Assembly: GCF_014207745.1 (NCBI RefSeq)
Contig: NZ_JACHJB010000002.1
Location: 1,116,001-1,180,000 of the forward strand
Source: Nonomuraea muscovyensis
GTDB taxonomy: Bacteria > Actinomycetota > Actinomycetes > Streptosporangiales > Streptosporangiaceae
Direction of reading: 5' to 3'
Length of the DNA: 64,000 nt
The notes under the pieces were generated by a model, which did no database searches, was not told the DNA's origin, and saw only the letters and a list, made by a program, of their open reading frames with translations. This document shows, piece by piece, positions 51,988-59,580 of this stretch. The translations under genes and the position numbers were made by a program. Positions within the stretch are counted from its first letter, which is position 1, and each line of letters begins with the position of its first letter.

Positions 51988-53811
51988 TCACACCGCCGGG
52001 GCGCGGGTGAGCGGTCGCTCGCCGAGTTTGGCCGCCTGCATGGCGGTCAGCCGGCGAACATAGAGAGCCGCCACGACCGTTGTCGGCACAACCAGCACGT
52101 GCAGGGCCAGACTGATCCAGGCCAGCGGCTCGAACTCGTACCAGGAGGGCTGGTCCCCTTCCGGATGTATCACCTTGCCCATCTCCGTCCATGGGGTCCA
52201 GTAGAGAGGCCAGGTCAGGAAGGTGGCCAGCCAGACGAACCACCATGTGTGCAGCAGACCGGCGGGGTCCATGCCGCCGCCCCGGCGGGGCGGGCTGGAG
52301 GCATGCCAGACGTCATTGGCGATTTGCTTGGGAAGAAAGAGGTTCCCCACCGGGATGAACCAGCCGACCACCGCCATGAACTCGCGGTACCGCAGTTGCC
52401 CGGGCGCGAACCGCTCAGCGACGGCGCGCACCCGGACGAACCAGATCAACCAGCCCACCACCAGGCCGACGCCGGAGAGGATCTGGGCGCCCAGCAGGAC
52501 ATAGGCGATCTCCTCGATTTCTGTCCGCGAATCCCACAAGGTGGATAACCCGTCCTGGTCCGCTCCGTCGACGGCGACAATGAGCTGCTGGACGGCCGTG
52601 AGGACAGAGACCAGGGCGAAGAGGGCGAGGAGCCAGTAGACAGCGGCCCGGTACCCGTCGGCCGGAAGCGCCCGACCGCGCGCGCGGCGGCGTTCGTCGA
52701 CCAGCCGGAACTGTGGCGCCTCCGACTTCCCGGTCCGGGCAGCCTGCTGATGCGGCTGATTGCCGGCGACAGGGTCCTCAGGGTCAGCGAAAGACATGGT
52801 GAGCCGGGCAGTGAGCGGTTGCGGTGAGGCGGCCGGGACCACGGTCATTGCTTCGGCGACCGGGTCCGCGCCAGGCGCGGCGCCCGCGGCGAGGATCATC
52901 CGGGTGCGCGGATCCTCCTGGTCCAGAAGCTGCACCGCTTCCTGGCCCAGCCGGGCCAGCACCTCCGACGGCAACCACGGCCCCAGCGAGCAGTACTGCG
53001 TCTCTTCCCGCGCCAGAAGCTCCTCCAGGGTCGGCCGGTCAGCCGGGTCCTTGGTCAGGCAGTCCTTGATCAGCCCCAGCAGCGGCTCTGGCACACCGGT
53101 GAGGTCCGGCGGCTCGTGCACCACCCGGTACATCAGAGCGTGTAACTGGCTGTCCTGCGCGTCGAACGGCAGCCGCCCGGCGGCGGCGAAGGCCAGCACC
53201 GTGCCCAGCGAGAAGATGTCGCTCGCCCCGGTCAGTTTCTCGCCCCGGATCTGTTCCGGCGACATGAAGCCGGGAGAGCCGATCACTGCCCCCGCGGAGG
53301 TGAGACCCCCGGTGGTGGAGGCATCCAAGGCGCGGACGATGCCGAAGTCGATCACCTTCGGTCCGTCGATGGTCAGCATCACGTTCGACGGCTTCAAATC
53401 ACGGTGGATGAGCCCTGCGGCGTGGATGTCGCCCAGCGCCCGGCACAACCCGGAGGCCAAACCGCGCACCGAGTTCTCTGGCAGCGGCCCGCCCTGCTCC
53501 GCTACCACCTGATGCAGAGTCGGCCCGGCAACGTACGCCGTGGCCACCCAGGGCAATGCCGCATCGGGGTCGGCGGCCAGCACGGCGGCCGTCCACTGCC
53601 CGCCGACCTGCTGCGCCACAGCGATCTCCTGGGCGAACCGACGGCGGAAATCCGGGGCCGCCGCCAGTTCAGCGCGGATGGTCTTCACCGCCACCATCCG
53701 GCCACGCGGCGAGCGGGCGAGGTAGACCACGCCCATGCCGCCTTCCCCCAGCCTGCCGATGAGCCGGTAGTCGGCGATCCGGTCCGGGTCCTGTCCTTGC
53801 AGAGACTGCAC
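51988..53811 (-). CDS. Serine/threonine protein kinase fused to a DUF4328 membrane domain
   Basis: 607 residues from GTG 53811 (AAGGGAAGGGAG upstream; the opening MQSLQGQDPDRIADYRLIGR is typical). The kinase (about 10-265) has GEGGMG, Lys in VAVKTIR, HRDLKPSNV, DFG and GSPGFMSPEQ. A linker of about 130 residues leads to four helices: YWLLALFALVSVLTAVQQLI, VLLGAQILSGVGLVVGWLIW, then the DUF4328 block FMAVVGWFIPVGNLFLPKQI and WFVWLATFLTWPLYW. Most such kinases end in PASTA or other outside domains; a DUF4328 end is unusual and suggests membrane-state sensing. Confidence 0.88.
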   Translation of the reverse strand: MQSLQGQDPDRIADYRLIGRLGEGGMGVVYLARSPRGRMVAVKTIRAELAAAPDFRRRFAQEIAVAQQVGGQWTAAVLAADPDAALPWVATAYVAGPTLHQVVAEQGGPLPENSVRGLASGLCRALGDIHAAGLIHRDLKPSNVMLTIDGPKVIDFGIVRALDASTTGGLTSAGAVIGSPGFMSPEQIRGEKLTGASDIFSLGTVLAFAAAGRLPFDAQDSQLHALMYRVVHEPPDLTGVPEPLLGLIKDCLTKDPADRPTLEELLAREETQYCSLGPWLPSEVLARLGQEAVQLLDQEDPRTRMILAAGAAPGADPVAEAMTVVPAASPQPLTARLTMSFADPEDPVAGNQPHQQAARTGKSEAPQFRLVDERRRARGRALPADGYRAAVYWLLALFALVSVLTAVQQLIVAVDGADQDGLSTLWDSRTEIEEIAYVLLGAQILSGVGLVVGWLIWFVRVRAVAERFAPGQLRYREFMAVVGWFIPVGNLFLPKQIANDVWHASSPPRRGGGMDPAGLLHTWWFVWLATFLTWPLYWTPWTEMGKVIHPEGDQPSWYEFEPLAWISLALHVLVVPTTVVAALYVRRLTAMQAAKLGERPLTRAPAV

Positions 53812-54160
53812 CGCTGGTGGCTCCCTTCCCTTGAGTATCATGCGGCTGATCAAGACTAGCCTTGGCTCGTCAGGAGAATTGGGTGGTCTGCAGTCCAGGC
53901 AGGCCTGGCCCTTAGGGAAAGGCGGGTTCCTTCCGAGTGCGATCGTGATGCAGGCCCGTGTCGCCATCAGCCTTTCTCGTCTGGAGTGCCGGCGCCACGA
54001 GACACGTGGTCACTCGACCAGCCGTCTCGTCATCTTCCGGCCGTCCAGCGGTACGGCCAGGCAGTACACGGTCCTGTAACGGGGCCAGTCGTCCGGCGCC
54101 GGCGCGAGGCCCCACAGGCCGATCACATCCCACCACACCCGTCACAACCAGGAGCTGCGG

Positions 54161-54930
54161 GTGCTGTTCGATCGCGCTGCCGTCGACTTGTCGCGCTCGA
54201 CCCTGAACTACGTGGCCGGACTGATCCGCCGGCACCGCAAAGCGATCAGGTCGGCCTGGCGGCTGCTCAACCCAGGGCAGCAGGCTCTGCTGGTGCTGGT
54301 CTACCTGCGCAAGGGCGAGACGTTCGACGAGCTCGGAGCCGGTTTCGGCGTGTCCACGGCGCCGGCGTGGCGGTATGTGGAGGAGACGGTGATGTTGTTG
54401 TCGGCCCGCTCACCCAAGCTAATCAGGCGCTGAGGAAGGCCAAGCGGCACGGACTGCACTACCTGGCGCTGGACGGCACGGCGTTCCGCACCGACCGGAT
54501 CAAGGCCGACCGGCCGTACTTCTCTGGCAAGCACCGCGTGCATGGGATGAACGTCCGGGTCATCGCCTCGCTGGACGGGACGATTCCTGTGGACCTCGGG
54601 CGTGTTGCCGGGCAAGACGCACGACCTGAGCGCCGCCCGGATCTGGGGCATCCTGCGTGCGCTGGAGCGGGCCGGAATCATCGTCTTGGCCGACAAGGGC
54701 TGTCAGGGTGCCGAAGACCCGGTTATCACTCCCTACAAGGGCAAGACAAGCCCCAGTCTCAGAAGCGGGCCAACCGATCACACGCCCGTCTTCGTGGTCC
54801 GGGCGAAAGCGCGAACGCCCAGCACGAGACCTGGCGCATCCTGCGCAAGCTCCGCTGCTGCCCCCTCAAGACCGGGCGCCTGGGCAAGGCCATCGCCGTC
54901 CTGCAGAACTACGAAGTCGCCCGAGGATGA
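54161..54930 (+). pseudogene. IS5-family (HTH_Tnp_4/DDE_Tnp_4) transposase, multiply frameshifted
   Basis: Coding text switches frame near 54420, 54590 and 54750: AGLIRRHRKAIRSAWRLLNP and DELGAGFGVSTAPAWRYVEE; then YLALDGTAFRTDRIKADRPY with a DDE Asp and the GKHRVHGMNVRV block; then GKTHDLSAARIWGILRALER and VLADKGCQGAED; then WRILRKLRCCPLKTGRLGKA. Together they make an almost full-length transposase. Inactive. Confidence 0.75.
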
Positions 54931-54984
54931 AAAGAGGTCACTAAAGCCGTAATCCGCGTAATGGAATACGCCTAAATTGCGCCC

Positions 54985-55013
54985 TTGTCGGGGTTCAATG
55001 GCATATGTACGAT
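54985..55013 (+). promoter_or_regulatory. Promoter of the small secreted peptide gene
   Basis: TTGTCG (54985-54990), a 17-bp spacer and TACGAT (55008-55013), a good match to a housekeeping actinomycete promoter. Transcription would begin near 55020, about 30 bases before ATG 55052. Confidence 0.6.
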
Positions 55014-55051
55014 CACTTCCGTACCTGGGATTTCATAATCGGAGGTAAACC

Positions 55052-55198
55052 ATGGCTTCAAGGAACTGGGCAACGAAAATACTCATCACCGCGGCAGTTG
55101 TCGCTGCGGGTATGGCGCTCGCGAGCCCGGCTCACGCCGTGGACGAGCCGCCCACCGGAGGCCAGGTTTCCACCAACGGCTACACCTGGTCCAACTAA
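55052..55198 (+). CDS. Small secreted peptide, 48 residues
   Basis: ATG 55052 lies behind GGAGG with seven bases between. Residues 1-29 are a clear Sec signal (positive MASRNWATK, hydrophobic core, ending SPAHA), leaving a 19-residue product VDEPPTGGQVSTNGYTWSN. I recognise no family. The codon use includes rarer A/T-ended codons at the 5' end, common for secreted leaders. The gene stands alone with its own promoter between a dead transposase and gene scars. It could be a signalling, antimicrobial or spore-surface peptide; no Cys or Ser/Thr-rich core points to a lantibiotic. Confidence 0.7.
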   Translation: MASRNWATKILITAAVVAAGMALASPAHAVDEPPTGGQVSTNGYTWSN

Positions 55199-55480
55199 AG
55201 AGGCAGCCGGACGGGCGGCGGGAGTGGCACCGGGACGGGGCCGGCCCGGAACGACTGGATCATCAGGGCCGCGAAGCGGCGCGACGCCGCCACCCTCATC
55301 CGGGGTGACCCGGTGCGGAGGCCTTCGTTCGCCATCAGCGCCAGGCTGACGTCCTCCAGCACGAAATCCTGCCGCAAGCTTCTCGATCACCAGGCAGAAC
55401 CCGCGCCACGGGTCATCCGCCGCCAGGCCCTCCGCCACGACCTCCGAACAGAAGGCCAACTGCTCGACAGCGCTGGACCA
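55199..55480 (-). pseudogene. TetR-family regulator, C-terminal remnant
   Basis: Reverse-strand text EGLAADDPWRGFCLVIEKL shifts frame to RQDFVLEDVSLALMANEGLR, then MRVAASRRFAALMIQSFRAG and a Pro-rich end. DDPWxGF and the ASRRFAALMIQ helix are characteristic of TetR C-terminal domains. The DNA-binding part is missing. Confidence 0.55.
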
Positions 55481-55494
55481 CGCCGGCCGCCCAC

Positions 55495-55825
55495 ATCGGC
55501 CGGGTCGTCGCCCGCCCGGCTGAGCTGGGCGGGCGGCGCATCGAGGCGGGCGACGTGGTGGCGTTGTGAACGGTGTCGGCCAACCGCGACGAGGCGGTCT
55601 TCCACGACCCCGACCGCTTCGATGTGGCCAGGCGGCCGAACAGGCACCCGACCTTCGGTCACGCCCGCACTTCCGCCTGGCCGCGCAGCTCACCCGCGCC
55701 GAGATCGCGGCCCGGCTGGCGGAACTGCGCACGACGCGAACAGGGTCGAGGTGACGGGCCCGGTGACATGGCTGCCGTCGGACTTCGTCAACGGCGTCGC
55801 GACGCTCCCGGTGGCGCTGGCGTAG
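55495..55825 (+). pseudogene. Cytochrome P450, C-terminal remnant without its heme Cys
   Basis: The text PAELGGRRIEAGDVVAL, then VSANRDEAVFHDPDRFDVAR, then FGH, then PHFRLAAQLTRAEIAARLAE and EVTGPVTWLPSDFVNG matches the end of a P450, across three frames. In the heme loop FGxGxHxCxG the Cys codon is now CGC (Arg) and a base is lost, so no function is possible. It stands back to back with the TetR remnant, which may once have regulated it. Confidence 0.7.
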
Positions 55826-55834
55826 CCTGCAAGC

Positions 55835-56212
55835 ATGTCCGTGCATCTCAACCACACCATCATGCCGGCCAGGGACAGGGACGCGACCGCCGCCTTCCTC
55901 GTCGAGATCCTCGGCCTGGAGCCGGCGTCGGAGTACGGCCCGTTTCGGGTCGTCTCGCTCGGCAACGACGTGTCGATCGACGTCGTGCAGGCGGGCGACG
56001 ACCTGCCGTCGCTGCACTACGCGTTCCTGGTCGGCGAGGACGAGTTCGACCAGATCTGGGGCCGGATCAAGGAGCGCGGGCTGACGTACTGGGCCGATCC
56101 GTTCCACCGGCGGGCGGGGCAGATCAACACCAACGACGGCGGGCGCGGCCTCTACTGGTCCGACCCCAACGGGCACAACCTGGAGATCATCACGGTGCCG
56201 TACGGCGGCTAG
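55835..56212 (+). CDS. VOC-superfamily protein
   Basis: 125 residues, ATG 55835. Two VOC modules: LNHTIMPARDRDATAAFLVE with PASEYGPFRVV, and DEFDQIWGRIKERGLTYW with GRGLYWSDPNGHNLEIITVP. His and Glu of the second module fit a metal site. The stop codon is formed by CTAG, which is also the target of the neighbouring insertion sequence. Role unknown (glyoxalase or dioxygenase-like). Confidence 0.87.
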   Translation: MSVHLNHTIMPARDRDATAAFLVEILGLEPASEYGPFRVVSLGNDVSIDVVQAGDDLPSLHYAFLVGEDEFDQIWGRIKERGLTYWADPFHRRAGQINTNDGGRGLYWSDPNGHNLEIITVPYGG

Positions 56213-57185
56213 GCCGTGTCCCGTGATCATGTGACGGGGTCGCGGAGCCAGATGCGGATCGAGGCGACGTCGATGGTGCCCTGGTAGATGCGTTGTCGTT
56301 TGTCGTAGCGGGTGGCCACGGCACGATGCTGGCGGAGTTTATTCACGCAGCGCTCGACGGTGTTGCGTTCTTTGTAGGCCTCCCGGTCGAAGACCGGGGG
56401 CCGGCCGCCTTTGGAGCCGAGTCTCGTGCGGTTGGCGGCCTGGTCCTTCTTCATCGGGATGACGGCCTTGATGTTGCGTTTGCGCAGGTAGCGGCGGTTG
56501 GCGCGAGAGGAGTAGGCCTTGTCGGCCATCGCCCTGGCCGGCCGGTTGCGGGGTCGTCCAGGGCCACGGCGCGGGATGCGGATGGACTTCAGCAGCGGGA
56601 TGAACTTCGGGCAGTCCGCGTGCTGGCCCGGGGTGAGGATCCGGCTGATCGGTCGGCACCGCCGATCGGCCACCAGATGAATCTTCGTGGACAACCCGCC
56701 CCGTGACCGTCCCAGGGCCTCCCGACCCGCCGACGTCACTTCGTGATCTTTGCAAGCCCCTTTGAAGGCAGGTCGACGGCCGGAGCGTGCCGTGCCCCGG
56801 CCGCGTGCTGGTGCGCGCGGACCACAGTCGAGTCCGCGCTGACCGTCCAATCCTCGCCCTCGACCTCGTCGCAGCCCGCCCGCAGCCCGTCCAGGATCCG
56901 CTCCCACGTCCCATCCAGCGACCACCGGCGATGCCGGTTGTAGACCGTCTTCCACCTGCCATAACAGGGCGGCAGGTCACGCCACGGCGTGGCCGTACGC
57001 GTCCGATGGAAGATCCCGTTCATCACCGTCCGATGATCACTCCACCGAGCTCCATGCACGGTCTGCGACGGCAGCAGCGGCTCCAACAGCAGCCACTCCG
57101 CATCCGTCAGATCATGACGCTTCAGACGTTCCTCATCCACATGGATGATCTACACCAAAACGCCCCCAAAGGCCACGGGCACGAT
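56213..57185 (-). mobile_element. IS5-family insertion sequence, complete
   Basis: A 973-bp element with CTAG on both sides (56209-56212 and 57186-57189) as a 4-bp target duplication. The ends are imperfect inverted repeats: CGTGTCCCGTG on the left and CGTG-CCCGTG on the right, both three to four bases in. It carries one transposase gene in two overlapping frames. Removing element and one CTAG brings the flanking genes end to end with both stop codons intact. Confidence 0.85.
56227..57140 (-). CDS. IS5-family transposase made by -1 frameshifting
   Basis: Frame A starts at 57140 (MDEERLKRHDLTDAEWLLLE) and ends KGLAKITK at 56736; frame B continues in the -1 frame with FKGACKDHEVTSAGREALGR, STKIHLVADRRCRPISRILT, ADKAYSSRANRRYLRKRNIK and ends at 56227. 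The frames meet at A AAG GGG, a perfect X XXY YYZ slippery heptamer, as known for IS5/IS427-type elements. The first Asp lies in WTVSADSTVVRAHQ, the second in MADKAYSSR, and a Glu in YKERNTVERC. Probably active. Confidence 0.85.
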
Positions 57186-57812
57186 CTAGGGGAGGCGGGC
57201 CAGCAAGTGGGCGTCGAGGAAGCCCCGCTCTGAGGCCGGGTCGTGGAGCAGCCGGGCGAACGGGACGAGCCCGGCCCCGGCCAGCAACTCGACGAACCGG
57301 TCCGCTGGCCAGCTATAGGCGGGCGTCACCTTGTGGTCGAAGCGGACCGGCTCCGATCCGTCGGTCGCGAAGAACGAGACCAGGAGCAGGCCGCCCGGTG
57401 CCAGCACACGCACCTGCTCGGCGAGCAGCGCGGGCAAATCCCCAGGAGGGGTGTGGATCATCGAGTAGTGGGCCAGCACGCCGCCGAGCGCGCCGTCCTC
57501 GACCGGCAGGGCCTCCATCCGCGCCTCATCAAACCGCAGCGCCGGATAGGCCCGCCGGGCGTGGTCGACCATGCCCGGGGAGAGGTCGAGCCCGAAGGCG
57601 TCCAGCCCCAGATCGTGCAGCATGGCCGTCAGATGTCCAGGCCCGCACCCGACGTCGACTGCCCGCAGGTTCCCCGTCCCGCGCACCAGCTCAGCGAAGG
57701 TACCGATCATGTTCCGCGAGAACGGCTGCGTCTCCAACTGATTAGCAAACATCGACGCATACAGCTCGACGACCCCGTCGTAGGCCGCCCTGGTGTCGTC
57801 CTGATGTTTCAT
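57186..57812 (-). CDS. Class I SAM-dependent methyltransferase
   Basis: 208 residues from ATG 57812. Motif I is AVDVGCGPGHLTAMLHDLG, then FGLDLSPGMVDHAR, the middle LPVEDGALGGVLAHYSMIHT and motif III VLAPGGLLLVSFFATDG. UbiE/YcgJ-like with unknown substrate. Its last codon runs into a TAG formed by the CTAG next to the insertion sequence, which left the reading frame whole. Upstream it is bordered by a solo end of a related element. Confidence 0.88.
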   Translation of the reverse strand: MKHQDDTRAAYDGVVELYASMFANQLETQPFSRNMIGTFAELVRGTGNLRAVDVGCGPGHLTAMLHDLGLDAFGLDLSPGMVDHARRAYPALRFDEARMEALPVEDGALGGVLAHYSMIHTPPGDLPALLAEQVRVLAPGGLLLVSFFATDGSEPVRFDHKVTPAYSWPADRFVELLAGAGLVPFARLLHDPASERGFLDAHLLARLP

Positions 57813-57892
57813 CACGGGGAAAGAAACTAGCATCCGCGCACGTTCGCAGTTTCTCGGCCCCGTGTCCCCCAACCCCTTAAGGTCTGACTGTC

Positions 57893-57917
57893 CGATCACA
57901 TGATCACGGGACAGGCC
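57893..57917. repeat. Solo terminal repeat of the IS5-type element
   Basis: TCACATGATCACGGGACAGG on this strand is the complement of the left end of the element at 56213, with 20 of 22 positions equal, and is again followed by CTAG (57918-57921). No transposase goes with it. It is the leftover of another insertion, or of recombination between two copies. Confidence 0.7.
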
Positions 57918-58202
57918 CTAGGGTGCCAGCGCCTCCTCCGCCCGGCGCATCGCCTCCTGTTCATCGGGCCAGGCGTCGCCGGTGAAGGTCGCCCCGTCGA
58001 ACCGAGCCTCGCCGATCCGGCAGTCGCGCAGGTTGAGGTCGACAAGAGCGGCGCCGGTGAGGTCGAGCCGGGTGTCGGGCCAGTGGCGGAGATTGGGGTC
58101 GGCGCGGCGTGATTGCCGCCAGCGCCGTGGGGTCGGGGGGCGGTGGTGCAGGTGGTCGGCCAGGATGCGCTGGGCGGTGAGACGGGCCTGGCGTTCCTCC
58201 TG
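57918..58202 (-). pseudogene. Pentapeptide-repeat protein, C-terminal fragment
   Basis: About 95 residues with QEERQARLTAQRILADHLHH followed by a short pentapeptide stretch (LDLTGAALVDLNLRDCRIGE, ARFDGATFTGDA) and a helix ending EALAP at a CTAG stop. The region before it belongs to another gene remnant, so the protein has lost its N-terminus. Confidence 0.5.
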
Positions 58203-58249
58203 CGGATCGCGCCCGCTGCCTGCCTCGCCGAGCGCGGCCACGTCCTGTC

Positions 58250-58460
58250 CGGCCCTTTCGGGATCCGCTCGGTGCGGCCGGCGACCCAGCTCAGGAGCGT
58301 CCAGACGTCGGCGGTCACGGGCTCGCCGGAGTCGTCCCGGAAGGCGACCACGTCGTAACCGAGTCGTTCGCCCAGCCGGGCCGGCTCGACGGGCGCCTGC
58401 GGAGCGGAACTCGCGGGGGTGAGCTGCGACGCCGAACGCCGGCGGATGCCCGTAGTCCAT
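58250..58460 (-). pseudogene. Luciferase-like (LLM/F420-type) oxidoreductase, N-terminal fragment
   Basis: Starts MDYGHPPAFGV, changes frame near 58425 to LTPASSAPQAPVEPARLGER, then LGYDVVAFRDDSGEPVTADV and WTLLSWVAGRTERI. This is the N-terminus of a bacterial-luciferase-like oxidoreductase (LGYDLVTFQDHPYQ..., DTWTLLSWVAGRTERI). The barrel after that is missing and the text runs into the pentapeptide fragment. Confidence 0.6.
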
Positions 58461-58527
58461 GGGTCAACGCCGCGTTCCCGGCGTGCCGGTGGCGGCCCGA
58501 TCCCGCCGGCCATGAGGGTGCCACATA

Positions 58528-59433
58528 TCATCTGCCGGGCAGAAGGTCGTCGCGCGGCCGGGACCAGGCCCGCTGGATCGTCCGGTAGTCGATCACGACG
58601 ATGTTCTCCCGGCGGACGAGTTCGCGAGCCTCGGGCGAGGTCAGGAAGTCGCGATCCGTCCGGCGCACGCCCCGGCCGCCGTCGGTCTCCCCCGGCCCGT
58701 CGCCGCCGGCGCAGGCGTGCGCCGCGGGATGCACCGCCCATTCGCTCAGCCCGGCCGGCAGGTCGCGCAGCAGCCGGGCGTACCGGGCCGCCTTGCCGTC
58801 GAGGTCGAGGGAGAAGCTGTCCAGGAACGCGTTGTCGACGACCGGCAGGCCGTGCCGGCGCATCCTGCGGCGTCCGGGTTCGAGCCAGACCCGCACGGCC
58901 AGCCCGTACTCGGCGGCCAGCGCCGCGGTCAGGTCGAGGATGTCGTCGCGCCCGCCGTCGGCCAGGCAGTGGAAGTCCAGATGCGTCGGCGTGAGCCCGG
59001 CTTCGGCCACGGCGTCGATCTGCGCGCGGAACTCGGTCTCCACCTCGTCCAGCCGGGCCCGCGAGAGTAGCGCAGCACGCCCGGCGGGCGTGGGCGCGAA
59101 CAGCTCGCCCGAGCCGTCGAGCAGTGAGGGCACCTCCTCCCTCGCGCTCAGCGGCCCCCACCGGTGCCCGACCGTCTCGCAGACGAGGGTGAGGTGGATC
59201 CCGAACGGTATCCCCGGCCGCCCGCGAAGCAGCCGCATCGCCTGCGGCGCCGCCGGACACGGCACCATCAGGCTGCACGAACTCGCGATCCCCTCCTCGA
59301 TCGACTCGATCACCCCGGCGTTGATCGCGTCGTCCATCCCGAAGTCGTCGCAGTTGACGATGAGCACCCGGGCGTCGGGCGGGAACCCCAGCAGCTCACT
59401 CGACCGGACCCGGGGCGCGGCATGTCCGTCCAT
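58528..59433 (-). CDS. ChbG/HpnK-family (YdjC) carbohydrate deacetylase
   Basis: 301 residues. Metal-binding and catalytic features of the YdjC fold: LIVNCDDFGMDDAINAGVIE with the Asp pair, FGIHLTLVCE with a His, THLDFHCLADG with a second His, and a late WAVHPAAH. These enzymes remove acetyl groups from chitooligosaccharides or related sugars. Divergent from the GH127 gene with 147 bp between, suggesting co-regulated breakdown of complex sugars. Confidence 0.87.
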   Translation of the reverse strand: MDGHAAPRVRSSELLGFPPDARVLIVNCDDFGMDDAINAGVIESIEEGIASSCSLMVPCPAAPQAMRLLRGRPGIPFGIHLTLVCETVGHRWGPLSAREEVPSLLDGSGELFAPTPAGRAALLSRARLDEVETEFRAQIDAVAEAGLTPTHLDFHCLADGGRDDILDLTAALAAEYGLAVRVWLEPGRRRMRRHGLPVVDNAFLDSFSLDLDGKAARYARLLRDLPAGLSEWAVHPAAHACAGGDGPGETDGGRGVRRTDRDFLTSPEARELVRRENIVVIDYRTIQRAWSRPRDDLLPGR

Positions 59434-59522
59434 GCCCGCAAGTGTGAACCACCGGCGACGGACGTGAAGCCGACGAATCCTTCGCGGACTCTTGGCAGTC
59501 GGCTGTCGGACCCCTAAGGTTC

Positions 59523-59561
59523 AGTGCAATGCCACAGTGCAATGCCACACTGCAATAGCAC
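59523..59561 (+). promoter_or_regulatory. Three 13-bp tandem repeats before the GH127 gene
   Basis: AGTGCAATGCCAC occurs twice in a row, then ACTGCAATAGCAC, in total 39 bp, ending 19 bases before ATG 59581. TGCAA recurs every 13 bp. An iteron-like operator for a regulator of the sugar locus, or part of the leader; the region also overlaps the expected promoter. Confidence 0.55.
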
Positions 59562-59580
59562 ACCTTACTGGGAGCAATGG

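Noticed and set aside
55052..55198. Small peptide as a lantibiotic or lasso precursor
   Set aside because: It has a Sec signal, no Cys and no modification enzymes nearby, so a modified-peptide class is not supported.
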